From contig JAOQAE010000003.1 of NCBI GenBank assembly GCA_025963725.1, positions 248,001 to 312,000 of the forward strand: a stretch of DNA of 64,000 nucleotides, given 5' to 3'. The stretch comes from Bacteroidota bacterium (GTDB lineage Bacteria; Bacteroidota; Bacteroidia; 2-12-FULL-35-15). The position numbers and the translations under genes were made by a program. A model generated the notes under the pieces. That model was given only the letters and a program-made list of their open reading frames with translations, ran no database searches and had not been told where the DNA came from. Below, piece after piece: positions 26,545-35,225 of this stretch; the first letter of the stretch is position 1, and each line of letters opens with the position of its first letter.

Positions 26545-26919
26545 TTATTTGTTATTTCCGAACGATACAAGCTCATCCTTCACCTCTTCGATGGCTATGC
26601 CGATCACTGTAAAAACGTGCGAAATGAGCTCCGTTACCTTGTCGAAATCGAGCCGCTGCTTGGCCATGGTCTCCAGCGTATGCATATCAGCCTGCAATAC
26701 ATGCAGCCCTACAAACGTGAGGGAGGGCTTCATTTTATGCGCGATCAGGTGAATGGTATCCCAATCCATTACAACCACAGCCTGTCTCAGCTTCTGAATA
26801 TCTGAGCCCGCCTGTTGAATAAATGTGCCCAGCATCTTTTGCTCAAAGCTTACATTTCCTTTTGAAACCGATCTCAGGTAGCTGAGGTCTGTGTATCGTT
26901 TGCCGTCGTTAAAGTCCAT
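26545..26919 (-). CDS. HPt-domain phosphotransfer protein
   Basis: Protein of 124 residues consisting of a single histidine-phosphotransfer helical bundle. The motif HLIAHKMKPSLTFVG (about 57-71) carries the acceptor His followed by the conserved K and small residues. It is the first gene of the minus-strand unit with the hybrid kinase (19-base gap), and would pass phosphate from the kinase receiver to a downstream regulator. Two receivers lie nearby, the lone REC protein and the LytTR regulator; which is the partner is not known. Confidence 0.88.
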   Translation of the reverse strand: MDFNDGKRYTDLSYLRSVSKGNVSFEQKMLGTFIQQAGSDIQKLRQAVVVMDWDTIHLIAHKMKPSLTFVGLHVLQADMHTLETMAKQRLDFDKVTELISHVFTVIGIAIEEVKDELVSFGNNK

Positions 26920-27052
26920 CTGACTGATCTTATTTCGTTGAACAATAAAAAATTACGCCACCATGAGCGCAGAAGTAACGGATCAAATTTATTTTCAAAT
27001 TAAGAGATACGCAATTTTTTTCGATATGCGGTAACAATGCTTCGATGCTTTG

Positions 27053-27745
27053 CTATATGAGCTTCAGGCGCTGCATCAGCGGCTTGAACTTATTGCGGCT
27101 TACGGGAATGGTGGTTTTATTAACGGTGATGCTGTTGTCCTCGATGGCGGCGATCTTATCCAGCCGCACAATGAACGAGTTGTGCACCCTTGCAAAATCG
27201 TTCGCAGGCAGCGTGGTTTCGATGCCCTTCATGGTGGAATGAATGGTGTATTTATCGGTGGCGGTGTAAATGGTCACATAATCGGCCAGGGCCTCAATGT
27301 ACTGGATATTCTTCAGCTCCAGCTTAATGAAGCGGGAAGCCACCTTTATGAAGATGTGGTCGTCGATGGTATTGATGGTGGTGCCCTTTTTATCGAAGTT
27401 TCGCTTGGCCTTGCTCACGGCCTTGAGGAAGCGTTCGTAGGCAACGGGCTTTACGAGGAAATCGGTCACATCATAATCGAATGCTTCAGCGGCAAATTCC
27501 CGGTTGGACGTGATCATGATAAGCTCGGGGCGGGAAGCGGAAAGTGTTTTAATGAACTCGAGGCCGGTCATGCCGGGCATCATTACATCGAGAAAGATGA
27601 GATCTACATTTTTTGTCATCACGAGATTGGATGCCTCCAGCGCGTTGCAGCAGGAACCGATGAGGTTCAGCGTCATAGTCTGGTTGACCTTTTCTTCCAG
27701 GTCAATGCGGATCATTTCATCGTCGTCTACTATGATGCAATTCAT
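27053..27745 (-). CDS. LytTR-family response regulator
   Basis: Transcription regulator of 230 residues. The N-terminal receiver has DDDEM near residue 8, phospho-Asp in DLIFLDVMMPGMTG near 54, and Lys in DFLVKPVAYERFL near 105. The LytTR DNA-binding domain spans about 130-230 (FIKLELKNIQYIEALADYV, ARVHNSFIVRLDKIAAIE). No LytS-type kinase is adjacent; the nearest phosphodonors are the HPt and hybrid kinase immediately downstream. The 133-base gap to HPt could hold its own promoter. Confidence 0.92.
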   Translation of the reverse strand: MNCIIVDDDEMIRIDLEEKVNQTMTLNLIGSCCNALEASNLVMTKNVDLIFLDVMMPGMTGLEFIKTLSASRPELIMITSNREFAAEAFDYDVTDFLVKPVAYERFLKAVSKAKRNFDKKGTTINTIDDHIFIKVASRFIKLELKNIQYIEALADYVTIYTATDKYTIHSTMKGIETTLPANDFARVHNSFIVRLDKIAAIEDNSITVNKTTIPVSRNKFKPLMQRLKLI

Positions 27746-27794
27746 AGTGTAAAAGTACGCATTTTAGGCAAGCAGAATGTCATTCCGTAGTTTG

Positions 27795-28403
27795 TTACGC
27801 CGCAATCCGCTGCAGGATCACTTTACAGGGCACAGATGATGTTACCTTTACCTCGTGGCCCTGATGAAGCGGGATGGAAAGGTAGTCGCCGGGAACAAGC
27901 TGGTGGGTTTTATCGCCGATCACAATATCGCAGCTGCCTTCCACGATCAGGAACTTTTCATATTCATTGTCGTGCACCTCGTGGGGCGCCATGGAACTGA
28001 TCCAGACAATGGCAGTGGTCATTTCGGGAGTGTAGCCGATGATCTTCGCATAAAGTCCAGCGAAATCGCCAGGACTGCGCAGGTCCTCGCGGTTCAGCCA
28101 TTCGGCATAATCTGCAATTGTTGAATTCTCATTAAGCGCAGGCGGAAAAGCAGGTGGCTCTCCGGCCTGCAGGCGTTCGGAATAGTCGATCGTTGCCATC
28201 AGCAACGGCTTAATGGCAGGATGCGGCGCTCCCGCTTCCTCCTCAGCGTATGCTTTCAGCGCTTTGGTGATCTGCTCCACTTCATCACGCACTTCCGGAT
28301 GGATGGTGATCATCCGCTCCACCTCCGTGCATTCCTCCGGCTCCAGCATGCCCATCACATACAATTCCAGCACTCCCGAATCGATATATTCCTTACTGTT
28401 CAT
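27795..28403 (-). CDS. ChrR-like cupin anti-sigma-type protein
   Basis: Protein of 202 residues. The N-terminal helical segment (YIDSGVLELYVMGMLEPEE, then VERMITIHPEVRDEVEQIT) resembles the sigma-binding region of RskA/ChrR anti-sigma factors. The C-terminal half is a cupin with metal-ligand pattern H-V-H..E...E (APHEVHDNEYEKFLIVEG) and a second motif PGDYLSIPLHQGHEVKV. ChrR proteins hold an ECF sigma factor and release it in response to an oxidant. This family is frequent in Bacteroidota. No sigma factor gene is adjacent, which is unusual. The neighbouring OsmC and DsbA-type genes fit a redox theme. Anti-sigma activity is inferred. Confidence 0.75.
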   Translation of the reverse strand: MNSKEYIDSGVLELYVMGMLEPEECTEVERMITIHPEVRDEVEQITKALKAYAEEEAGAPHPAIKPLLMATIDYSERLQAGEPPAFPPALNENSTIADYAEWLNREDLRSPGDFAGLYAKIIGYTPEMTTAIVWISSMAPHEVHDNEYEKFLIVEGSCDIVIGDKTHQLVPGDYLSIPLHQGHEVKVTSSVPCKVILQRIAA

Positions 28404-28487
28404 TCTTCCTTAGCTTGTTTATCAGAGATGGCTGCGAATTCATTTACCCGCAAAAATAGCCAAAAAAATTTCTGATCCATCTGTAAT

Positions 28488-28537
28488 TTACGGAGATAGC
28501 GGGCTTCCGGATTGCCCAAAAGCCCGCTATTTCGTAA
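28488..28537 (-). terminator. Long hairpin downstream of osmC-like gene
   Basis: Nearly perfect stem of about 18 pairs (ttacggagatagcgggctt against aagcccgctatttcgtaa) with a 13-base loop between the OsmC stop and the next minus-strand start. There is no strong T-run, so it may stabilise the mRNA end rather than terminate. Confidence 0.6.
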
Positions 28538-28565
28538 TCTCAGCAGGAAGCCGGAAGAAGCCTCT

Positions 28566-28982
28566 TTATTCCAGCTCTGCCTGGCACTCTATTGTGGCAT
28601 TGAACAACTTGGAAACAGGGCAATTTGCCTTGGCATCAGCCACCTGCTCGTCAAACTGCTCCTTGCTGATCCCCGGCACTTTTGCTTTCACCTTTAGCTG
28701 CGACAACGAAATTTCTCCTTTGTCGGCATCCAGCGTTACCTCACAGCTTGTATCTATATTCTCAGGCGTAAAGCCCGCTTTTGTAAGATTAAAGCTCAGC
28801 TTCATGGTAAAGCAGCCTGCATGCGCAGCGGCCAGCAGCTCTTCCGGATTAGTGCCAACGCCATCCTCGAAGCGGCTTCCGAAGGCATATTGCGTGTTGT
28901 TCAATACCGTGCTCTGGGTGCTGATGTGCCCTTTGCCTTCTTTTCCTGTGCCCTGCCAGTTTGCTGTTGCGAATCTTTTCAT
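28566..28982 (-). CDS. OsmC/Ohr-family peroxiredoxin
   Basis: Thiol peroxidase of 138 residues that reduces organic hydroperoxides. The two redox cysteines are present: in LAAAHAGCFTMKLSF near residue 57 and in DAKANCPVSKLFNA near 122. The N-terminal Arg (KRFATANWQGTGKEG) and length match OsmC rather than the longer YhfA type. It lies 31 bases downstream of the DsbA/FrnE-type gene on the same strand, so the two probably share a transcript. Confidence 0.92.
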   Translation of the reverse strand: MKRFATANWQGTGKEGKGHISTQSTVLNNTQYAFGSRFEDGVGTNPEELLAAAHAGCFTMKLSFNLTKAGFTPENIDTSCEVTLDADKGEISLSQLKVKAKVPGISKEQFDEQVADAKANCPVSKLFNATIECQAELE

Positions 28983-29013
28983 GGATCTTATTTTAGGTTG
29001 ATTGGTTTCTTAT

Positions 29014-29646
29014 TTATGCTTCACTTGCTTTCCGGAGCACTTCCAGAAAGGCATCGCTTTCCTGCGCTCCTGATACGGCGTATTTCCTGTCGAACACGAA
29101 GAAAGGCACACCGCGCACGCCTACCTGCTGCGATTCGTTAATATCCTCCTGAACATTTTCGGCGAACTTTCCGCTGTCGAGCATTTCCTTTACTTCCGCT
29201 TTCTCAAGCCCGATGGATTCACCGATCTCGATCAATGTTTCCTTATCGGCAATGTTGCTGCCTTCCGTAAAATATGCTTTGAACAGCCGCTCTTCGGCCT
29301 CATCGCCTTTCCCTTTTGTTTTTGCAAGCTGGATGAGCCTGTGGGCGTCGAATGAATTGGCAACTACGGCCTTATCAAAATCATATTTCAGGCCTACGGC
29401 TTCCGCCATCTGCGTTACGCGGGCGTTCATCTCCTTTGCCTGCTCAAGGCTCCAGCCTTTCATTTCCGCAAGGTAGCGGTTGATGTTCATTTCCGGATCG
29501 GTTTTCATATCGGGATTCAACTGGAAGCTCTTCCAGGTGATCTCTACACCGGCCTTGTGCTCAAATTGCTCAAGGGCTTTCTCAAATTTTCTTTTTCCAA
29601 TGTAACAGAACGGACACATGATATCCGACCAGATCTCTACTTTCAT
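29014..29646 (-). CDS. DsbA-family oxidoreductase (FrnE/2-hydroxychromene isomerase type)
   Basis: Thioredoxin-fold protein of 210 residues without a signal peptide, so cytoplasmic. The CPFC active site is at residues 11-14 (EIWSDIMCPFCYIGKRKFE). A helical insertion is followed by the cis-Pro loop VGVRGVPFFVFDRKYAVSGA near 170-190. This is the FrnE-like branch, in which members act in disulfide chemistry or oxidative-stress resistance. Pairing with OsmC supports a redox role. Exact substrate unknown. Confidence 0.9.
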   Translation of the reverse strand: MKVEIWSDIMCPFCYIGKRKFEKALEQFEHKAGVEITWKSFQLNPDMKTDPEMNINRYLAEMKGWSLEQAKEMNARVTQMAEAVGLKYDFDKAVVANSFDAHRLIQLAKTKGKGDEAEERLFKAYFTEGSNIADKETLIEIGESIGLEKAEVKEMLDSGKFAENVQEDINESQQVGVRGVPFFVFDRKYAVSGAQESDAFLEVLRKASEA

Positions 29647-29743
29647 TTTCTTTTTGTTGTTTAAATCAGACTTAAAAAATATACCAGAGGCCTTCTATCA
29701 GAACAACCGATCGGCCGTTTTTGTTTATTCCGTTTTCCTCATA

Positions 29744-29777
29744 AAAAAACGCCCTCACAATTGCGGGGCGTCTTTTT
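29744..29777 (-). terminator. Rho-independent terminator of the desaturase gene
   Basis: Stem acgccc/gggcgt with a short loop, flanked by A7 and T5 runs, so it can work in both directions. It lies 14 bases past the desaturase stop on the minus strand. Confidence 0.75.
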
Positions 29778-29790
29778 ATTCTGATCTGTT

Positions 29791-30867
29791 TCAGGCTCTT
29801 CCGAGCACTTTCAGCATCCGCGTATGCGATGCCACCGCGCTGTAAAAGGAGGGCTGCAGGTTGTAACGCAATCCGAACTCTTTTGCGGTCTGCTCCACGA
29901 TCGGTGAAATGTGCTTGTAGTGAATGTGACAGATATTCGGGAACAGGTGATGCTCGATCTGGAAATTCAGTCCGCCTACAAACCAGCCCAGCACCCTGTT
30001 ATTTCTTGAAAAATTCACAGTGGTGAGCAGCTCGTGGATCGCCCATTCGTTCTCGATATTACCTTCTTCATTCAGCGCAGGCTGATCTGCATTTTCAGCG
30101 ATGTGCGCCATCTGGAACACAACCGCCATGATAGCTCCGCCGGTAACGTGCATGGTTAAGAAACCGAGCAGCACGATCCCCCAGCTGAAGCCGGAAAAGA
30201 TCAGCGGCAGCCCCAGGAATGTAAACACATACAGGCATTTCAGCAAGATCAGCTTAAAGTATTCCCATTTCGGCTTTGCGTTCTGCTGTTTTGTTAAGCC
30301 TGTTTCATTGTATTCCTTCAGCTGCTTAAAATCATTTCCCAGCTTTGCGATGGTCATGAGCGTGTAAAAGAAGAAAGCATAAATGTACTGGAAGCGGTGA
30401 AACTTCTTTAAGGGGTCCTGGTTTGAAAGCCTGATGAAGCCTTTTGTATTGATATCCTCATCAAAGCCGTTGATGTTTGTAAATGTATGGTGCTTCACAT
30501 TGTGCTGGAGGTTCCAGGTAAAGGCGCTGCCGCCGATCAGGTAAATAGTATTGCTCAGTAACTTGTTGAGCCATTTTTGTCCTGTGGAGGAGCCATGCGC
30601 CGCATCGTGCATTACCGACATGCCTACGCCTGCCATGCCTATGCCCATGAGCACCGACAATGGAAACATCATCCAGCCTGCCATCGACATAAACATTATG
30701 AGGAAAAAAGGTATAAGGTACAGGCTGAGCATTACGCCGATTTTCAGCGCAAGCCCGAGGTTACCTTTCTGTGAGATCTTATGTTCGCGGAAATAATTGT
30801 TCACGTTCTTTCTTAAGGTCGTGGTGAACTGTGACCTGTCATTGCTGACAAATTTGATAGTTTTCAT
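29791..30867 (-). CDS. Membrane fatty-acid desaturase (acyl-CoA / front-end type)
   Basis: Di-iron integral membrane desaturase of 358 residues. All three histidine boxes are visible: HDAAHGS at 87-93, HNVKHHTF at 122-129, and QIEHHLFPN near 300-308. The Q rather than H opening the third box is typical of front-end/linoleoyl-CoA desaturases. Two pairs of membrane helices (about 40-80 and 205-245) fit the fold. It introduces a double bond into membrane acyl chains and so tunes fluidity. Single gene with its own terminator; no electron-transfer partner is adjacent. Confidence 0.92.
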   Translation of the reverse strand: MKTIKFVSNDRSQFTTTLRKNVNNYFREHKISQKGNLGLALKIGVMLSLYLIPFFLIMFMSMAGWMMFPLSVLMGIGMAGVGMSVMHDAAHGSSTGQKWLNKLLSNTIYLIGGSAFTWNLQHNVKHHTFTNINGFDEDINTKGFIRLSNQDPLKKFHRFQYIYAFFFYTLMTIAKLGNDFKQLKEYNETGLTKQQNAKPKWEYFKLILLKCLYVFTFLGLPLIFSGFSWGIVLLGFLTMHVTGGAIMAVVFQMAHIAENADQPALNEEGNIENEWAIHELLTTVNFSRNNRVLGWFVGGLNFQIEHHLFPNICHIHYKHISPIVEQTAKEFGLRYNLQPSFYSAVASHTRMLKVLGRA

Positions 30868-31010
30868 GAAATTGAATTGAGCCCTTGTGTAAAAAGGCTA
30901 TATATACTTCCCGAGATAAAAACTGTTGTTGAGTACAGCAGAGGAAGAATTTAAGGTGAGAAACCGGGTTGATATTAATATCCTCTTCTTCGTTACGTTA
31001 AAGGTACCAT

Positions 31011-31030
31011 TAAAAAGGGGATTTAGCCCC
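31011..31030 (-). terminator. Terminator of the glycogen-debranching gene
   Basis: On the minus strand, GGGG-CTAAAT-CCCC followed by TTTTT, placed 34 bases after the stop. Short but well formed. Confidence 0.6.
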
Positions 31031-31063
31031 AGTAGCACTCACAATGTTTGTTAATTGCAGGAA

Positions 31064-33007
31064 TTAAACATCCAGCTTTTCTTTCATAATGAGCAATATG
31101 AGATTGGCAACCGACCATGCCTGCTGAATGCATCCTTTTCCTTCGAGCGGGTGGAGCCCGTCAAACACTTCGGAGATCCCGTGAATGCACTCCGCTTTAT
31201 AGAAATGATCCTTCAGTGCGAGCAGCTGTGATTCCACCTGTCTTTTGGCTTCTTCCGAATGGTCATGCATTTTGAGAAAGGCGATAAAATACTCCGGCAG
31301 CAAAAACGGCCACACTGTGCCCTGATGATATGCCGCATCGCGCGACCATACATCGCCTGAGTATGCCGGCTTGAATTTATAATGGTACGTATCGAGCGTG
31401 CGGAGCCCGTAAGGCGTTAACAAATTTTCGGCGACCGTTTCCAGCACCTGCTTTTCCTGCTCCCTGCTGAGGAGCGAAAAGGGAAGGCTGAGCGCATACA
31501 CCTGGTTGGGGCGGATCGAAGGATCGGGTTCATTGTCTTCCGTTACAAGGTCGTTCAGGTAGCTGTCGGCATTCCAGAACGAACGCTCAAACTGGTGTTT
31601 TACTCTTTCGGAAAGCTCAGCGTACCGCTCTTCTTTTTTTCCAACCCGGCCGGAAATATACTGCATGATCTTCAGCGCATTGTACCACAGGGCATTCACT
31701 TCAACTGCGCAGCCTGCCCTTGCCGTGAACGAATATTCATTGATGCGGGCATCCATCCATGTAAGCGGGATCCCATCTTTTCCGCCGGCGAGCAGGCCAT
31801 TCTCCAGCATGTGAATGTTGTTCTTTGTGCCCTGCATGTGATGGGTTATGATCTCTGCAAGCTTGGGGTAGATCTCCTGCAGGAAAGCGGTATCGTCAAA
31901 TTTAAGGTCGTATTCATACACCGCTACGAACATCCACAGGGTGGCGTCTATCGTAATATACTCGGGAACATCATCCTTGTAATCGGGAAAACGGTTGGGA
32001 ATGATCCCTTCTTCCATATAACCGAGAAATGTCCTCATCACCGAAGCGGCGATCTCCTGCCTGCCGGTGGCAATGCACAAGCCTCTCAGTGCGATCATTG
32101 AATCGCGGCCCCAATCGGTGAACCAGTGATAGCCGGCAATGATGGAATAGCCCCCGGTGGATTTCCGGTCCACGATAAACTGGTCGCCTGCCACCAGAAG
32201 GTCGGCAAGGAAGGGGCTGCTTATGTCTTCGGGCACCAGGCTTTCCAGCCGGTTCAGCTCGTCAGCCTTCAGGTGCTCGGGTGAAGCATCCATAATATTC
32301 TCATCGGTGGAGAACACGAGGTACACCGTGGCGCCGGGCGCCATCATGCAGCTCATGTAACCTGTGCTGTATACATCTTCCCTGTAATCATGCCCGCGTT
32401 CCCTGTCAACAGGATATTCGAGGTTCTCATTCCAGGTCCTGCCTTCCACAAAAACGCCCGCGGTATGCCGGAAATAAACCGCCTCCGAGCCATGATAAGG
32501 ATAGATCACCCGGTAGCGGCTGTTGGCGGCCATGTAAAAATCATTTCGGGCGCGCTCGTGCAGAAGCGCGTGGTAATCCCTTCCCGCATACAGCGGGTTG
32601 AGCCAGAGCTGATAGCCGATATTGGAAGTGTTCTTATATTCTATAACTGTGGTATTGGAGCCATGCACCATAAACATTGTTTTCTGCAAGCTTGCTCCCG
32701 GCACTTCAAAAAAGGTGATGGGCATCGGAACCCTGCTGAACTCTGTAATATAGCGGTAGCCTTCGGGGTAAACCTTACCCGGGTACTGGTTGGTGGAAAG
32801 CTGGAATTCGCGGTTATTGAAAATGATCCGCTCCTCCACTTTGGCAACCATTACTTTGCGCTCTGTAGGCGGATTAAAGGAAGCCACAAGCACACCGTGA
32901 TAGCGGCGGCTGTTTGCCCCAATGATCGTGGAGGATGCATATCCTCCTATTCCATTCGTGATGATCCACTCTTTTGACAATAAATTGTCGAGATTCGTTT
33001 TCTTCAT
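31064..33007 (-). CDS. Glycogen debranching enzyme (amylo-alpha-1,6-glucosidase, bacterial GDE)
   Basis: Cytoplasmic enzyme of about 647 residues that hydrolyses alpha-1,6 branch points of glycogen. I start at ATG 33007 (MKKTNLDNLLSKEWIITNGI); the frame continues upstream to 33055, but family members start near this motif. The N-terminal GDE_N-type beta domain contains SSTIIGANSRRYHGVLVASF. The C-terminal (alpha/alpha)6 GDE_C domain holds GYHWFTDWGRDSMIALRGLC at about 300 and VWSRDAAYHQGTVWPFLLPE near 585, which include the acidic catalytic residues of this GH133-like family. Its neighbour upstream is a secreted GH26 enzyme, but no glycogen synthase or branching enzyme is near. Confidence 0.93.
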   Translation of the reverse strand: MKKTNLDNLLSKEWIITNGIGGYASSTIIGANSRRYHGVLVASFNPPTERKVMVAKVEERIIFNNREFQLSTNQYPGKVYPEGYRYITEFSRVPMPITFFEVPGASLQKTMFMVHGSNTTVIEYKNTSNIGYQLWLNPLYAGRDYHALLHERARNDFYMAANSRYRVIYPYHGSEAVYFRHTAGVFVEGRTWNENLEYPVDRERGHDYREDVYSTGYMSCMMAPGATVYLVFSTDENIMDASPEHLKADELNRLESLVPEDISSPFLADLLVAGDQFIVDRKSTGGYSIIAGYHWFTDWGRDSMIALRGLCIATGRQEIAASVMRTFLGYMEEGIIPNRFPDYKDDVPEYITIDATLWMFVAVYEYDLKFDDTAFLQEIYPKLAEIITHHMQGTKNNIHMLENGLLAGGKDGIPLTWMDARINEYSFTARAGCAVEVNALWYNALKIMQYISGRVGKKEERYAELSERVKHQFERSFWNADSYLNDLVTEDNEPDPSIRPNQVYALSLPFSLLSREQEKQVLETVAENLLTPYGLRTLDTYHYKFKPAYSGDVWSRDAAYHQGTVWPFLLPEYFIAFLKMHDHSEEAKRQVESQLLALKDHFYKAECIHGISEVFDGLHPLEGKGCIQQAWSVANLILLIMKEKLDV

Positions 33008-33079
33008 ACTCTGCCCTAACATAGTAAAAAATTGCGCCTGCGAACAATTCTCCACAGTTTCGGCAAAAACCTTTCGGCC

Positions 33080-34966
33080 TTATCCTTCCTCCCGCGCTTT
33101 TACAACCTTTATCCGTTTTGTAAAACCTGCTGTTTTCAGCTCAACAATATAGATCCCCGCAGCAAACCCAGCCCCGGCCTGTATGCTTTCATGAAGCCCT
33201 GTGCCTTTCCATTCAAACACCTTTTTTCCGAAGAGATCGTAAATTGTCACTGCATACTCCGCAGTGGAAACAGGAAAGCTTTCAAGCCCGATGCTGATCT
33301 CGCGGCTAAAAGGGTTGGGATATACGGAAAAAGAGATCTCTTCTCCGTTGCTGCCGGGCGTGCCTGCAGGCTTACCAAAATAACCGTTGTCCCAGATACA
33401 GGAGCGAACCGCAGCAAGTGCCTCTCCCGATGAATTCACCCGCCAGTCGTGCTCCTTCACCGTGCTGAAAAAAACCAGCGCCCGTGTTTTGCTGAAATAG
33501 GATTGCAGGTCCCTGCTCATCTGGCAAATCCATTCCCCTTTCGATTGCGAGGTAACGGGTTCACCCGGATACCGCTCGCGGCTTGCCACTTCACAGATGT
33601 AAAACGGCTTGCCCGGAAAATACGTGGTAAGGTAATAATAGCTTTCCGCAAGCGTATAGCGGAACGATTTCCAGGCGGGAACACCAAGGTCGGGATGGTT
33701 GTAGACATCCGTTGCAACAATGTCCACATAGCTGTCGCCGGGATATGCGCTGATGATCCAGTTGTAATCCACGTACGGCCTCGGCTCTGCATTCACGCAC
33801 CACATCCATTGCACATTGTTGGCGCCGCGTGCGCGGAACCGGTCTACCACATGCCGCCAGGCGCTGATGTATATCGCCGGATCGGAATAATTTTCCGTCA
33901 GCGACCAGCAATACCAGTTGCCTTCAAACTCATGGAAGATCCGGATGATCACTGTGTTGCCATACGTTTTTACCTGGTCTGCAAAAGCATCGATGTAAGC
34001 ATCGAAGGAGCCGTCAAGGATCTTGTTAAGCCGCGGCTGCACAGGATCCAGGCGGGGATACGATTCATACATCATCTCCCAGGTAATGATGGGCGTGTAG
34101 CCATCTTCAAGCAACCGTGTAACCTCGCTGCCGGGATAATTATTGGCTATGGTGCCTGTGCGGGAATAGTCCATGAACCAGTTCACGTACGTCATGCGAT
34201 TCGGCAACAGGGCGTTCATTGTATCGGGCGTTGTATCCGGGTAGTCATTATTGGCGAGCGCTCCCAGCAGGCAGTGATCGTAGGCAGCTTTCGGGGGAAG
34301 GTCGAGAATACCTGCGCCTGTCGGCAATGCGCCCTCCGAAAAGCAGATCATGTCGATGAAGTATTGTGCGGTGCTGCTTGCCGCACTTGTGTGAATAAAT
34401 ACAAAGCTGACTGAAAAAAGCATGCTGCCGGTACCCGCATATCCCGCATCAAAAATACCGTTGCCCCCGGGGTTACCATCCGTAAAAGCCGACAGGGGAA
34501 GGGAAATGAGCTGCCAGCCTGCCTGCCGGTGGATCACGATGGTATCCACCCATTTATCATCCGCTGCATACTCGTACAGGTTGTTGCTGTTATCATCCTC
34601 GGTGATCACCACTTCAAGAAGGGAATCTGCGCTGTTCGCAAGCGCATTGTAAAAATAAAAGTTCAACCTGTCGCTTGTACGGTTGAGGTCGATAAAACGT
34701 GATACGGCCTTTCCGAACTCGCCAGTGCCGCCGGACCAGTTCAGGTTAAGCTGCAGGGCGCGGTCGCCGAGCACATCGCTGTTCACAAGCGGCGTTGCTG
34801 CCACCTGGTAACTCATATCGCCGTTGCGGTAATCTCCGTCGGGCAGGTCGGTTGCGCCAATATCAAGCCCGTCGAAATCATAGATTACCGATTTCAAGCG
34901 CGATGTTTGTGCGGCGCACATACCGTGCAGCAGAAGAAATAAAATAAAAAATACAGTTCTTCCCAT
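33080..34966 (-). CDS. Secreted GH26-like beta-mannanase with T9SS sorting domain
   Basis: Exported glycosidase of about 628 residues. I start at ATG 34966, which gives a signal peptide (MGRTVFFILFLLLHGMCAAQ); the open frame to 35080 lacks one. Residues 25-220 form a beta-sandwich like a carbohydrate-binding module. The GH26 barrel follows at about 225-525. It has the acid/base Glu in IRIFHEFEGNWYCWS near 345 and the nucleophile Glu in KPFYICEVASRERYPGE near 465. A type A T9SS domain is at about 545-628 (SVYPNPFSREISIGL). GH26 enzymes cut beta-1,4-mannan, or in some members mixed beta-glucan or xylan. It lies just upstream of the glycogen-debranching gene (72-base gap) on the same strand. Confidence 0.88.
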   Translation of the reverse strand: MGRTVFFILFLLLHGMCAAQTSRLKSVIYDFDGLDIGATDLPDGDYRNGDMSYQVAATPLVNSDVLGDRALQLNLNWSGGTGEFGKAVSRFIDLNRTSDRLNFYFYNALANSADSLLEVVITEDDNSNNLYEYAADDKWVDTIVIHRQAGWQLISLPLSAFTDGNPGGNGIFDAGYAGTGSMLFSVSFVFIHTSAASSTAQYFIDMICFSEGALPTGAGILDLPPKAAYDHCLLGALANNDYPDTTPDTMNALLPNRMTYVNWFMDYSRTGTIANNYPGSEVTRLLEDGYTPIITWEMMYESYPRLDPVQPRLNKILDGSFDAYIDAFADQVKTYGNTVIIRIFHEFEGNWYCWSLTENYSDPAIYISAWRHVVDRFRARGANNVQWMWCVNAEPRPYVDYNWIISAYPGDSYVDIVATDVYNHPDLGVPAWKSFRYTLAESYYYLTTYFPGKPFYICEVASRERYPGEPVTSQSKGEWICQMSRDLQSYFSKTRALVFFSTVKEHDWRVNSSGEALAAVRSCIWDNGYFGKPAGTPGSNGEEISFSVYPNPFSREISIGLESFPVSTAEYAVTIYDLFGKKVFEWKGTGLHESIQAGAGFAAGIYIVELKTAGFTKRIKVVKAREEG

Positions 34967-35225
34967 TCGTTTTTTTGCTTGGAAAACAACAATATTGTTG
35001 CCAGCTAAAATTGCGCTGAATGCTGCAGGACCGGGGCTAAGGCGGTTGAATTTTTTCCTCAGTTTTTCGTCATGATCCACATTAACACAGGAATCTTTTC
35101 TTTCGTTTAAGGAACTTGCAGGACAAAAGCACGATCTTGCAGATTATTCCCCTGGATTGACATAATGCATTTTTATTACGTTAACAGGTGATCTACTTTT
35201 GGGCAGTATTCATTAATCCTACATC

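Noticed and set aside
27050-27790. Open frame of 246 codons on the plus strand
   Set aside because: Antisense to the LytTR response-regulator gene; composition is that of a mirror frame.
33449-34414. Open frame of 321 codons on the plus strand
   Set aside because: It lies wholly antisense to the GH26 gene, whose catalytic motifs and T9SS domain are clear. The plus-strand product is His/Arg/Ala-rich with no domain.
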